Shown: positions 24,497 to 33,383 of the stretch, one piece after another
Layout: each line of letters opens with the position of its first letter
Position numbering within the stretch: position 1 is the first letter of the stretch
Source of the DNA: Bacillota bacterium
GTDB lineage: Bacteria > Bacillota > Clostridia > Peptostreptococcales > Anaerovoracaceae
Assembly: GCA_023415235.1 (NCBI GenBank)
Contig: JAEZLP010000064.1
Span: 9,659-73,658, forward strand
Direction: 5' to 3'
DNA: 64,000 nt
Made by a program: the position numbers and the translations under genes
Notes under the pieces: generated by a model
Database searches by the model: none
What the model was told of the DNA's origin: nothing
What the model saw: only the letters and a program-made list of their open reading frames with translations

Positions 24497-25813
24497 TTGA
24501 ACTGGAGAGAAATTTACAAAAGCAGATTGTGTACGGCGGAAGAAGCCGTAAAATGCATTAAATCCGGCGACAGGGTGGCATTTGCCCATGCTGTTGCAGA
24601 GCCGCCGGTGCTGGTCGAAGCGATGGTGGCAAATGCGGAAGCTTATAAGAATGTGGAAGTATGCCACATGGTCACACTTGGAAAGGGTGCCTACTCCAAG
24701 CCTGAAATGAAAGACCACTTCCGTTTCAACGGCTGGTTCACAAGTCCTTCCACGAGGGACTCCATTGCGCAGGGTCACGGAGATTTTACGCCGGTATTCT
24801 TCCACGAAGTTCCGAATTATATCAGAAATGGGATCTTCAGCATAGATGTATTCATGGTAATGGTATCGCCACCGGATGAACACGGCTATTGCTGTGTCGG
24901 CGTATCCTCCGACTATACTATGCAGGGGATCGAGTCGGCAAAGATCGTACTGGCGGAAGTAAACGACCAGGTTCCGGTGGTATTCGGAGATACTTTTGTC
25001 CATGTAAGTCAAATCGACAAATTTGTTGAATCCTCACATCCGCTGCCTGAGCTGGGGCTTCCCAAGATCGATGAGGTCGAGCTTGCGATCGGGAAAAACT
25101 GTGCAGAGCTTGTGGAAGACGGTTCCACGCTGCAACTGGGGATCGGCGCCATACCGGATGCGGTGCTGCAATCGCTGAAGGAAAAGAAAGATCTTGGAAT
25201 TCATTCCGAAATGATCTCCGATGGCGTTGTTGATCTGTTTGAAGCCGGCGTGATCAATAATTCCAAAAAAGGACTCAATAAAGGAAAGATGATCGTTACC
25301 TTCCTCATGGGATCCAAGAGACTATATGATTTTGCAGATCACAATCCCATTCTGGAGCTGAGGACTGTAGATTATGTCAACAATCCGGTCGTCGTTGCAC
25401 AGAACACAAAGATGGTTTCCATTAATTCCTGCCTTGCCGTTGATTTCATGGGTCAGGTTGTTTCCGACAGTATCGGAATAAGACAGTTCAGCGGTGTCGG
25501 CGGTCAGGTGGACTTTGTACGCGGAGCGGCCATGTCTTTGGACGGAAAGGGAAAAGCTATCATCGCAATGCCTTCCGTAGCCGTGAAGAAGGACGGAACC
25601 ATGGTATCCAAGATCACTCCGTACATTGACCACGGAGCAGCGGTTACCACCTCAAGAAACGACGTGGATTATATCGTAACGGAATATGGTATTGCAGAAC
25701 TAAAGGGAAAGACATTAAAAGAGAGAGCAAGAAACCTGATCAATATCGCACATCCTGATTTCAGGGAAGAACTCAAGGTAGAATTTGAAAAGAGATTTAA
25801 CGCCAAATTCTAA
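24497..25813 (+). CDS. abfT: 4-Hydroxybutyrate CoA-transferase
   Basis: A 438-residue class I (Cat1/AbfT-type) CoA-transferase. The catalytic glutamate is in HSEMISDGVVDLFE, equivalent to Glu238 of C. aminobutyricum AbfT. The VGGQVDF and glycine-rich LGIGAIPDAV segments form the CoA site. It transfers CoA from acetyl-CoA or butyryl-CoA to 4-hydroxybutyrate, making the AbfD substrate. The start is TTG at 24497 with AGGAGG nine bases upstream. It is distinct from the Pct-type transferase at 15058. Confidence 0.94.
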   Translation: MNWREIYKSRLCTAEEAVKCIKSGDRVAFAHAVAEPPVLVEAMVANAEAYKNVEVCHMVTLGKGAYSKPEMKDHFRFNGWFTSPSTRDSIAQGHGDFTPVFFHEVPNYIRNGIFSIDVFMVMVSPPDEHGYCCVGVSSDYTMQGIESAKIVLAEVNDQVPVVFGDTFVHVSQIDKFVESSHPLPELGLPKIDEVELAIGKNCAELVEDGSTLQLGIGAIPDAVLQSLKEKKDLGIHSEMISDGVVDLFEAGVINNSKKGLNKGKMIVTFLMGSKRLYDFADHNPILELRTVDYVNNPVVVAQNTKMVSINSCLAVDFMGQVVSDSIGIRQFSGVGGQVDFVRGAAMSLDGKGKAIIAMPSVAVKKDGTMVSKITPYIDHGAAVTTSRNDVDYIVTEYGIAELKGKTLKERARNLINIAHPDFREELKVEFEKRFNAKF

Positions 25814-25887
25814 GCATTAGACCGCATACAATTAATACGCAAACCACAATTTGAAGGGCTTTGCCCCAAGATGAGGAGGATTAGAAA

Positions 25888-27006
25888 ATGCAAGCATTAC
25901 GTGTAGTTCCAAAAGTGTTTTACTTCGACACATTTAAGGAATTCAACGATGAATTCAAGGTAGGCAAGGATGACCTGGTTCTCACCAATGAATGGCTGTA
26001 CACTCCGTATATGAAGCCTCTTGGTATCGAGACAAACGTGATCTTCCAGGAAAAGTACGGCGCAGGCGAACCATCGGATGAGATGATCGATGCCATCGCT
26101 GCGGATATGAAAAAATTCAACTTCAAGAGGATCGTTGCCTTTGGCGGCGGCACTATCGTTGATATTTGCAAAATCCTGGCGCTGGATGTTCCGGAAAAGT
26201 CCGTTGATCTGTTCACCGGAAAGGTAGCTCCCAAAAAAGTAAAGGAGCTGGTTGTTGTTCCGACCACCTGCGGAACAGGAAGCGAAGTAACCAACGTTGC
26301 GATTGCAGAGCTGAAATCATTACATACCAAAAAAGGAATCGCAGTGGAGGAAACCTATGCAGATGTAGCCGTACTCGTTCCAGAGACGGTGAAGGGACTG
26401 CCTTACAAGTTCTTCGTTACAAGCTCCATCGACGCCCTGATCCATGCGATCGAATCCTACTTGTCCCCGAAAGCGTCACCTTTTACGGAAATGTATTCTC
26501 TCCAGGCCATCAAGATGATCATGGATGGATACAAGGAAATCGTAGCAAAGGGAGAGGACGAAAGATTCAAGTATCTTAAGGAATTCGTCCTGGCCTCAAA
26601 CTATGCGGGTATCGCCTTCGGTAACGCAGGCTGCGCGGCAGTCCATGCGTTGTCCTATTCCATCGGCGGAGCCTTCCATGTGCCTCACGGAGAAGCCAAC
26701 TATCAGTTCTTCACGGAAGTGTTCAAAATGTACACCAGAAAGAAGCCTGACGGCAAGATCAAGCAGGCTACGAAGATTTTTGCCGACGTCCTCGGAGTTG
26801 ACCCGAATGGAGACGTTTATGGCGATCTGGAAAAATTCCTGAACAAGCTCATCGTGAAAAAACCGCTGAGAGAATACGGCATGACGGAAGCGCAGATTGA
26901 CGAATTTACAAAATCCACCGTGGAAAATCAGCAGAGACTTCTCGGAAACAACTATGTATTCCTTACAGACGAAGAAATCAGAGAGATCTTTGCAAACCTC
27001 TACTAA
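25888..27006 (+). CDS. abfH: 4-Hydroxybutyrate dehydrogenase (NAD-dependent, iron-type)
   Basis: At 372 residues it matches clostridial 4-hydroxybutyrate dehydrogenase in length and sequence, including TNEWLYTPYMKPL, VPTTCGTGSEVTNVAIAELK, SSIDALIHAIESY and FHVPHGEANYQFF with the metal-ligand Asp and His residues. It reduces succinate semialdehyde to 4-hydroxybutyrate with NADH. GAGGAGG precedes the ATG. It is the last gene of the abf cluster; a GABA aminotransferase is not in this window. Confidence 0.94.
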   Translation: MQALRVVPKVFYFDTFKEFNDEFKVGKDDLVLTNEWLYTPYMKPLGIETNVIFQEKYGAGEPSDEMIDAIAADMKKFNFKRIVAFGGGTIVDICKILALDVPEKSVDLFTGKVAPKKVKELVVVPTTCGTGSEVTNVAIAELKSLHTKKGIAVEETYADVAVLVPETVKGLPYKFFVTSSIDALIHAIESYLSPKASPFTEMYSLQAIKMIMDGYKEIVAKGEDERFKYLKEFVLASNYAGIAFGNAGCAAVHALSYSIGGAFHVPHGEANYQFFTEVFKMYTRKKPDGKIKQATKIFADVLGVDPNGDVYGDLEKFLNKLIVKKPLREYGMTEAQIDEFTKSTVENQQRLLGNNYVFLTDEEIREIFANLY

Positions 27007-27040
27007 GCAGAACCGATCAAGGTATCGAATTATTCAAAAG

Positions 27041-27069
27041 AAAAATGCACCGTTCTGGTGCATTTTTTT
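27041..27069. terminator. Terminator between convergent abfH and aroE
   Basis: AAAAATGCACC and GGTGCATTTTT form an 11-bp stem with a five-base loop (27041-27067) and T-runs usable from both strands. Confidence 0.9.
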
Positions 27070-27102
27070 ATGTTTCGAATGAGCTTTGGCAGCATTCTGC
27101 TG

Positions 27103-27843
27103 TTACATTCCCCAAATTTCCTGAGCCTTCACAGCCTGCTGCATGAGCATGTAGCTTCCGTTGATTCCCATAATTCCGAGCTCCTCGGCATATTTCAACA
27201 GCAATGTTTTGGTGGGGTTGTAGATCGTATCGATTACGACATCAGCATGGATGAACTCTTTTGGCAGGGGAGAGGCATCCACATTGGGATACATTCCGAC
27301 CGGAGTGCAATTGATCAGGAGATCGCTCTTAACGGCAGCTTCCTTGAAGAATTCATAGGAGACCGTATAGTTCCCGTGAAAATTCTGTTTTCCGCGGCTG
27401 ACGATGGTGAGATCATAGATCCCCAGATCCAGCAGCCCTTTTACAACCGCTTTCGCAACGCCTCCGGAACCCAGAATCACGGCGCCTTTTCCTTTGACGG
27501 TAATATTATTATGGTCAAGCAGAGAAAGAAATCCGTCATAATCCGTATTGAATCCTTTCGCTTTCCCGTTATCGAACAAGACCGTATTGACGGCGCCGAT
27601 GTACTTCGCCTGCTGTGAGATTTCATCAAGTAGAGGGATTACTGTTTCCTTATAAGGGATGGTAATATTCACTCCGCGGAAGCCCGACGTCTTCAGCGCA
27701 TTAAAGTCGTCAGCAAAAGTGTCCTTTGAAAATTCAAGTATTTCATAGGTCCCTTCTATTCCGTATTTCTTCATCAGTCCCTGATGGATTTCAGGAGAAA
27801 GACTATGGGACAGCTTTTCACCTACAAGACCTAATTGAATCAT
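27103..27843 (-). CDS. aroE: Shikimate dehydrogenase
   Basis: The 246-residue enzyme is slightly short for AroE (usually 265-290) but intact. It has the substrate site LVGEKLSHSLSPEIH, the catalytic lysine region VNITIPYKE, the NADP fold GSGGVAKAV and the C-terminal INGSYMLMQQA. It reduces 3-dehydroshikimate to shikimate in aromatic amino acid synthesis. It follows aroB by 43 bases on the same strand, so they probably share a transcript. Confidence 0.93.
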   Translation of the reverse strand: MIQLGLVGEKLSHSLSPEIHQGLMKKYGIEGTYEILEFSKDTFADDFNALKTSGFRGVNITIPYKETVIPLLDEISQQAKYIGAVNTVLFDNGKAKGFNTDYDGFLSLLDHNNITVKGKGAVILGSGGVAKAVVKGLLDLGIYDLTIVSRGKQNFHGNYTVSYEFFKEAAVKSDLLINCTPVGMYPNVDASPLPKEFIHADVVIDTIYNPTKTLLLKYAEELGIMGINGSYMLMQQAVKAQEIWGM

Positions 27844-27886
27844 TTGCTACGACCCTCCACTCATTATAATAATCCTGGTACGATGT

Positions 27887-28954
27887 TCAATCGATAAACC
27901 CTCTGATTTCAGCCTTTTCTATCGGGTAGATGTATCCTTTCCCGATTTTCTCAAGGAGTACGAGATTCATTTTATTGCCGCGGCGTTTTTTATCCTTCAT
28001 TGCGGTCTGCGCCAACAGCTCCTTATCGATACCCTGTGGCAGCTCCGCCGGAAGACCGTATTCAAGAAGCAGCTCCTTGAGCATGGCCGAGGTGTTGATC
28101 CCGGTCAGGCCCATGGCTTCACTGTGTTCGGTAATGGTCTGCATTCCGATAGCAACAGCCTGGCCATGTCCGTAAATCCTATAGTCATAGAGATTCTCAA
28201 TCGCATGGCCGATGGTATGGCCGAAATTGGTCAGCATTCGGATTCCCTGATCCTTTTCATCCTGTTCGATCATCTGCTTTTTTATGAGACAGCAGCGGTA
28301 GATGATGGACTCAATCAGCTCGGCGTTGCGGTGGTTGCTCATTCTGATCAGATCTGAAAACAGATCCGCATCGGCGACGCATGCGTATTTGATAATTTCA
28401 GCCATGCCGTCCGCCATATGATAATCAGATAGGGTTTTCACAAAATCCGGATCGATATAGACATAGGTAGGCTGGTAGAAGGTGCCTACCAGATTTTTAC
28501 CCTCCGGAAGATTAACTGCATTTTTTCCTCCGATGCTGCTATCGACCTGACCGATCAGAGTGGTCGGAATCTGCACAAAATCAATCCCGCGAAGGAAGGT
28601 TGAAGCAGCAAACCCCGAGATATCTCCAATCACGCCGCCGCCCAGAGAAACGATAACGTCATCCCGCGTAATTTGAAAGTCAATAAGCCTTTTATAAATC
28701 ACCGTTAAAGTATCAAAGGATTTGCTGGTATCTCCCGCCGGCAGAGGTATGATTTCCCACTCGCATTGGGAGGCGTCCAGCTGCTTTTTCAGGAAGTCTC
28801 CATAAATCTTGTGGATATTTTCATCGGTAATCAGCGCAATTTTTTTCCCGGCGAAATGTTCCCCCAACGTACTTCCGATGGCCTGAAACAGTCCGCTTTC
28901 AATGATGACCGGGTATTTTTGGCTCTTCATATTGATGGTCAGTTTATACTTCAT
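27887..28954 (-). CDS. aroB: 3-Dehydroquinate synthase
   Basis: A 355-residue enzyme with the NAD-binding GGGVIGDISGFAASTFLRGI, substrate motif IGGKNAVNLPEGKNLVG and the metal-ligand Glu/His residues (MAEIIKYA, FGHTIGHAIE, GHGQAVAIGM). It cyclises DAHP to 3-dehydroquinate. The first-step DAHP synthase is not next to it. Adjacent aroE provides the third step after dehydroquinase. Confidence 0.95.
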   Translation of the reverse strand: MKYKLTINMKSQKYPVIIESGLFQAIGSTLGEHFAGKKIALITDENIHKIYGDFLKKQLDASQCEWEIIPLPAGDTSKSFDTLTVIYKRLIDFQITRDDVIVSLGGGVIGDISGFAASTFLRGIDFVQIPTTLIGQVDSSIGGKNAVNLPEGKNLVGTFYQPTYVYIDPDFVKTLSDYHMADGMAEIIKYACVADADLFSDLIRMSNHRNAELIESIIYRCCLIKKQMIEQDEKDQGIRMLTNFGHTIGHAIENLYDYRIYGHGQAVAIGMQTITEHSEAMGLTGINTSAMLKELLLEYGLPAELPQGIDKELLAQTAMKDKKRRGNKMNLVLLEKIGKGYIYPIEKAEIRGFID

Positions 28955-29108
28955 TGAAAACCTCCAAATACTTGTTCCCGTCAGGAATCATTTTTTTCAG
29001 CAAATCGTAATAGTAATATGTAGTATACACCAATCTGTTAAAATAAGCAAATCTGAAGTGGTGAATTCGGAATGCGGAAGACCCAACGGCCGAAAAGCCA
29101 ACAAAATA

Positions 29109-29136
29109 TTGCAATATTGGAAAAATAGAATATAAT
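29109..29136 (+). promoter_or_regulatory. Sigma-A promoter for the DUF975 gene
   Basis: TTGCAA (29109-29114), 16 bases, TATAAT (29131-29136); transcription from about 29143. This rules out a start at 29146 and supports the ATG at 29179. Confidence 0.6.
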
Positions 29137-29178
29137 AAATTAAGTGTGTGTTTATTTGAAAAGAAAGAGAGAACAGTT

Positions 29179-29934
29179 ATGGATCAGAATATTATTGTCT
29201 ATGAAAGCAGTGCAAATTTGAGAGCGCTGGGCAGGAACTCACTCAACGGGAAATGGGGTATGGCGGTCCTGGGTACACTGCTCTACTTCGCGCTTACCGC
29301 TGTGCCGGTACTCATTCTGGATGAGATTTTCGGAGATAATATGGGACCTTCGGGTGTTTCTACCGTCTACAGCCTGCTGATTTCCGGGCCGATGATGTTG
29401 GGGTATGCCATGTTTGCGATATCCATTTTTAGAAAGAGAGAAACATCGCCTGCTGAAGTATTCTACGGGTTTGAACGTTTTGGAAAAGCGTTTGGCTTAT
29501 ACATAGTCATGTCTATCTTTATCCTGCTTTGGGCCTTGCTTCTCATCATACCCGGCATCATCGCCGCAATCCGTTACAGCATGTGCTTCTATATTCTTGC
29601 AGATCATCCGGAAATGGGAATCATGGAGGCGCTCAACGAAAGCAAGCGGATGATGCAGGGAAACAAGTGGAAGTTTTTCTGCCTGAATCTATCCTTTATC
29701 GGCTGGGGACTTCTCTGCCTCCTCACATTGGGAATCGGGGCTCTCTGGCTTCTTCCCTATTTGGAAGTATCGGTGATCGCTTTTTATGACATCGCAAACG
29801 GAAGCCTGAGGCCGGTCAGAAGCATTGACGGAGGAAACGCTGCAGGCGGACAGAAAGCAGCGGATTCAAAAGGTGAAAACGGATTAGATCCGATTACTGT
29901 ATATAAAGAAGACTCGGAAAAGAATGAGGAGTAG
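29179..29934 (+). CDS. DUF975-family integral membrane protein
   Basis: A 251-residue protein with about five or six membrane segments. The N-terminal LRALGRNSLNGKWGMAV matches the conserved start of DUF975 proteins, and KFFCLNLSFIGWGLLCLLTLGIG GALWLLPY marks the C-terminal half. A charged hydrophilic tail of about 40 residues follows. The family is common in Firmicutes but has no assigned function. It is monocistronic between its own promoter and a strong terminator. Confidence 0.8.
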   Translation: MDQNIIVYESSANLRALGRNSLNGKWGMAVLGTLLYFALTAVPVLILDEIFGDNMGPSGVSTVYSLLISGPMMLGYAMFAISIFRKRETSPAEVFYGFERFGKAFGLYIVMSIFILLWALLLIIPGIIAAIRYSMCFYILADHPEMGIMEALNESKRMMQGNKWKFFCLNLSFIGWGLLCLLTLGIGALWLLPYLEVSVIAFYDIANGSLRPVRSIDGGNAAGGQKAADSKGENGLDPITVYKEDSEKNEE

Positions 29935-29972
29935 ACTTCGATCTCCGAATTGCTACACGATATGAAATGATT

Positions 29973-30018
29973 GCACCACGCCAGTACTTTCCGGTAACAT
30001 GGGCGTGGTGCTTTTTAT
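29973..30018 (+). terminator. Terminator after the DUF975 gene
   Basis: GCACCACGCC (29973-29982) and GGCGTGGTGC (30002-30011) form a perfect 10-bp stem followed by TTTTTATT. Confidence 0.85.
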
Positions 30019-30036
30019 TAGGGAGAGATGAATCGT

Positions 30037-31137
30037 TTATCGCTGACTAAACTTCAGGGTCAGCTCCTGTCGGAGCGCATCAATCTTTAAAAAGTCCATA
30101 TTCGGAACATAGAATTTTTCCAGCTCGTCATGTTCCTTTTTCGCCTGACCGAGACAAATAATCCCTTTCTCCAGCAGCTCCTCCATCTTCTTTTTACTAT
30201 CCGTCAGGATATCCTCCTGATATTTGATGGAATCGTAGCGAATGATCTTCTCCAGGTGGATCGGGACGACCTCGGCTGCAAGACTTCCTTCCTCGATGGT
30301 ATGATATTGGTTGGAGGTGATAAAGGCCAGACCCAGGCCGGGGATGAGCAGATGCTCCAGCTTTTCCGAGGGTTTCATGGGGCAGTAATAGCCTTCCACG
30401 GAAAAACCGCGGTAGACGGCGCTTTCCATAAAGAGATTCAGCATCCGTTCACTGCTGACTCCCACCGGGGCGTGGATCAGATAGATCTTTCGATAACCTT
30501 GAAGCAGGTTATCCAGGTAATGGACAATCCCATTGGGCGTAATGGCGCTGGCGAAATATTTTTTGATATCACCCTGCTTTGAGCTGATTTCTTTGTGCGC
30601 CAGCTCGTCTCCTATGATCTTTGCTGATATTTTATAGAGCTCCTCATGCTTGATTGCCGCCCCGTAAATGCTGCATAGGTTGTCGTACATCTTTCCGGCG
30701 GCAGCCAGATAGTTGTAGGCGCGGGCAAATATGCTTTTGATTCTTTCGTTGTTGCTGATCAGAGCATCCCTGTTTTTTCGGATTCCTTCCTCATCCCAAT
30801 AGTCGCCCAGGTGAATGATGGAATCGACGGCGCCCGGATTGATGGGGTCCACGATATGAGGAGATGTCCCGTCGATCATTGCAATCTTTTTATCTCTTAA
30901 AACGATACCGTCCAATGAGTGGTTATCCGATGAGCAATGCATAAAATCGACATCATGGCCTTCCTGAAGCATAGCATCGCCGATTTTTTTCATAAAGGTA
31001 GACTTCCCGACTCCGGGTCCTCCTTTGATGCAGATGATTTTGTCCGCCTCCCTCTGGCCGAGTATGTACTGATAATAAGAAAAAAATCCTTCTGGGGTAT
31101 TGTTTCCCGGATACATATGCCTTTCGATTCCCGCCAT
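30037..31137 (-). CDS. P-loop ATPase of unknown function (PRK06851-type)
   Basis: The 366-residue product has a Walker A motif near its N-terminus (CIKGGPGVGKSTFMKKIG) and a second nucleotide-fold region around KIYLIHAPVGVSSERML, suggesting two related half-domains. DFMHCSSDNHSLDGIV and PHIVDPINPGAVDSII fit a conserved uncharacterised clostridial and bacillar ATPase family. The ATG at 31137 has AAAGGAAG six bases upstream and is preferred over the ATG at 31143, which touches that site. It stands alone, convergent with the DUF975 gene. Its role is unknown. Confidence 0.75.
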   Translation of the reverse strand: MAGIERHMYPGNNTPEGFFSYYQYILGQREADKIICIKGGPGVGKSTFMKKIGDAMLQEGHDVDFMHCSSDNHSLDGIVLRDKKIAMIDGTSPHIVDPINPGAVDSIIHLGDYWDEEGIRKNRDALISNNERIKSIFARAYNYLAAAGKMYDNLCSIYGAAIKHEELYKISAKIIGDELAHKEISSKQGDIKKYFASAITPNGIVHYLDNLLQGYRKIYLIHAPVGVSSERMLNLFMESAVYRGFSVEGYYCPMKPSEKLEHLLIPGLGLAFITSNQYHTIEEGSLAAEVVPIHLEKIIRYDSIKYQEDILTDSKKKMEELLEKGIICLGQAKKEHDELEKFYVPNMDFLKIDALRQELTLKFSQR

Positions 31138-31284
31138 ACACATCTTCCTTTCTTAAACTTCCTTCCATGATATGCTGAAGCAATCTTTTCGGTGCAAGGG
31201 GAAGGCAGGTCTCAGCGTCCCTTTTTACAACGGATTACAACCTCTTTTTGGCTGACGGACGCCTCAGCCGTCCTATTTAAGCGT

Positions 31285-31313
31285 TGATAACGGGCCGGAA
31301 AAGTATTATAATG
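31285..31313 (+). promoter_or_regulatory. Sigma-A promoter for the ATP-grasp/racemase/MurE-like operon
   Basis: TTGATA (31285-31290), 17 bases, TATAAT (31308-31313), giving a leader of about 88 bases. A GGCTGA/TCAGCC hairpin lies just upstream. Confidence 0.7.
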
Positions 31314-31408
31314 ATTAGGATTTGTGGAACAAGTCAAAAATAGTGTATCGGCCTGCTGCAGGCGAAGATGCCAAAGAAACCACGAGATAAATTGCGAAGG
31401 AGAACCCG

Positions 31409-32617
31409 ATGGATCATAAATTTTTGCCCCTTCTTTTTGCGGGAGATATCAACGTTTACAGCGTTGCAAGAGCTTTTCACGAGCAATATGATATAAAATC
31501 CTATGTTTTCGGGAAGTACGCCTCAGGTCCGTGCATCGGAAGCAAAATTATGAATTATACTGCAAATCCCAAAATTGATCAGCAGGAAACATTCCTTGCG
31601 GTCCTGAAGGAATTTGCAGAAGAACATAAGGAAAAGACCATTCTGGCAATCGGCTGCGGAGACAGCTATGTCCAGCTGCTCAGCCAAAACAGGGACAACC
31701 TGCCGGAGAATGTAATCGCTCCCTACATCGATATTGATCTGATGAACAGTCTGATCCATAAGGAAAAATTTTATCAGATGTGCGAAGAAACAGGTGTGGA
31801 CTATCCCAATACCTTCGTTCACCGCAGAGAATTGGGACATGACTTCGAACTGCCCTTCGAGGCTCCGTTTATTGTCAAGCCGTCAAACGGGATTGAATAC
31901 TGGAGACATCCCTTTGCGACGCAGAAAAAAGTGTACAAGGCCGACAGCAGAAAAGAGCTTCTGGGTATCCTGGACGACATCTACAAGGCGGGATACGATG
32001 ATTCCATTATCATTCAGGACTTTATTCCCGGAGACGACACCTACATGAGAGTGCTGACCAATTATTCCGACAGGAACGGAAAGGTAAAGCTGATGTCATT
32101 GGGCCATGTATTGCTCGAGGTGCATACGCCCCACGGAATCGGCAATCATGCTGTGATCATAACGGAGCATAACGAGGAAGTGACAGAAAAAATCAAGAAG
32201 CTGTTGGAAGAAATGAACTACATAGGCTTTTCCAACTTTGATATAAAATACGATCAAAGAGATGGAAAATACAAGGTATTTGAAATCAATACCCGTCAAG
32301 GCAGGAGTAATTTCTATGTGACAGGCGCGGGGCAGAATATTGCAAGGTATCTGGTAGAAGATTATATCTACGGGAACTCCATGGATCTGAAGCTCATAAC
32401 GGAAAAATCCCTGTGGCTCGTCGTACCGAAAGGCGTTGCCTATCGGTATATCAGGCGGGAATATCACGGAGAGATGAGGTCTCTGTTCCGTTCCGGAAAT
32501 TTTGTGAATCCGCTTTTCTATAAGAAGGATAACGGATTGATGCGGATGCTGCGCCTATATAAATCGCAGCTGGGTGAATACTACAAATATTGGAAGTATC
32601 TTGGAAGACAGAAATAA
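31409..32617 (+). CDS. ATP-grasp carboxylate-amine ligase (D-aspartate-ligase-like)
   Basis: A 402-residue ATP-grasp protein. An N-terminal Rossmann-like region begins LPLLFAGDINVYSVARAF; the central ATP-grasp core includes APFIVKPSNGIEYW, SIIIQDFIPGDDTYMR and the metal-binding KVFEINTRQGRSNFY. Such ligases join an amino acid to a carboxylate using ATP. Length and plan recall the D-aspartate ligase of Enterococcus faecium, which is also encoded beside an aspartate racemase. Here an Asp/Glu racemase follows by 13 bases and a MurE-like ligase after that. A role in peptidoglycan or a peptide-like product is inferred; the substrate is not proven. Confidence 0.8.
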   Translation: MDHKFLPLLFAGDINVYSVARAFHEQYDIKSYVFGKYASGPCIGSKIMNYTANPKIDQQETFLAVLKEFAEEHKEKTILAIGCGDSYVQLLSQNRDNLPENVIAPYIDIDLMNSLIHKEKFYQMCEETGVDYPNTFVHRRELGHDFELPFEAPFIVKPSNGIEYWRHPFATQKKVYKADSRKELLGILDDIYKAGYDDSIIIQDFIPGDDTYMRVLTNYSDRNGKVKLMSLGHVLLEVHTPHGIGNHAVIITEHNEEVTEKIKKLLEEMNYIGFSNFDIKYDQRDGKYKVFEINTRQGRSNFYVTGAGQNIARYLVEDYIYGNSMDLKLITEKSLWLVVPKGVAYRYIRREYHGEMRSLFRSGNFVNPLFYKKDNGLMRMLRLYKSQLGEYYKYWKYLGRQK

Positions 32618-32630
32618 CAGGGGAGAGCTT

Positions 32631-33368
32631 ATGTGGAACGATGGCAGAAAAATTCTAGGCGTGCTGGGCGGCATGGGCCCGCTTGCAACACAGCTTTTTT
32701 ATAAAATGATCATCGAGAAAACGGATGCCGGCTGCGACCAGGAGCATTTGAATATGATTCTGTTAAGCCATGCAACAATGCCGGACCGCACAAAGGAAAT
32801 CATGGAGGGGCGCACTGAGGAACTGTTCCGTTTGCTCCTCGCGGATGCGCAGATGCTGGAAAGAAACGGGGCGGGAGTGATTGCAATTCCCTGCAATACG
32901 TCCCATGTCCTGATTGACAGGCTTCAGGAAAGCGTAGATGTGCCGGTGATCAACATGGTGGAAGAAACCGCAGTTCATATTTCATCTGTTTTTGATGAGC
33001 CTGAGCTACGGATTGCGATTTTAGCTACAGACGGAACCATCCGCACGGGGCTGTATCAGAAAGCGCTGGAGAAGGCGGGCATCGATCCTTTCATCCCCAG
33101 CCCCGAATGTCAAAAACTGGTGATGAAAATTATTTATGACGGAGTAAAGAACGGCGGCGAAATCGATTTTAATGATTTCTTAACCATAGAAAAGGAAGTA
33201 TTCCGGCACGATTGCAGAGGGGCGATTCTTGCTTGCACGGAATTGTCCTGCTTCAAGGAAATGTACGACTTGTCCGATTTTTACATAGACGCTATGGACG
33301 TGCTGACAGACAGGGCGATTCTTGCCTGCGGCGGAAAAATAAAGTCCTGCGGTGGAAGAATAAAGTAA
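32631..33368 (+). CDS. Aspartate/glutamate racemase family protein
   Basis: The 245-residue enzyme has both catalytic cysteines, AIPCNTSH and LACTELSCF, and the N-terminal LGVLGGMGPLATQLFY of the Asp/Glu racemase family. It should interconvert L- and D-aspartate or glutamate without a cofactor. A dedicated glutamate racemase (murI) exists at 36165, so aspartate is the likelier substrate. The ATG at 32631 has GGGGAGAG upstream; an in-frame ATG at 32574 lies inside the previous gene. It would supply the D-amino acid for the adjacent ATP-grasp ligase. Confidence 0.88.
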   Translation: MWNDGRKILGVLGGMGPLATQLFYKMIIEKTDAGCDQEHLNMILLSHATMPDRTKEIMEGRTEELFRLLLADAQMLERNGAGVIAIPCNTSHVLIDRLQESVDVPVINMVEETAVHISSVFDEPELRIAILATDGTIRTGLYQKALEKAGIDPFIPSPECQKLVMKIIYDGVKNGGEIDFNDFLTIEKEVFRHDCRGAILACTELSCFKEMYDLSDFYIDAMDVLTDRAILACGGKIKSCGGRIK

Positions 33369-33383
33369 ACGGGAGATAAAAAC

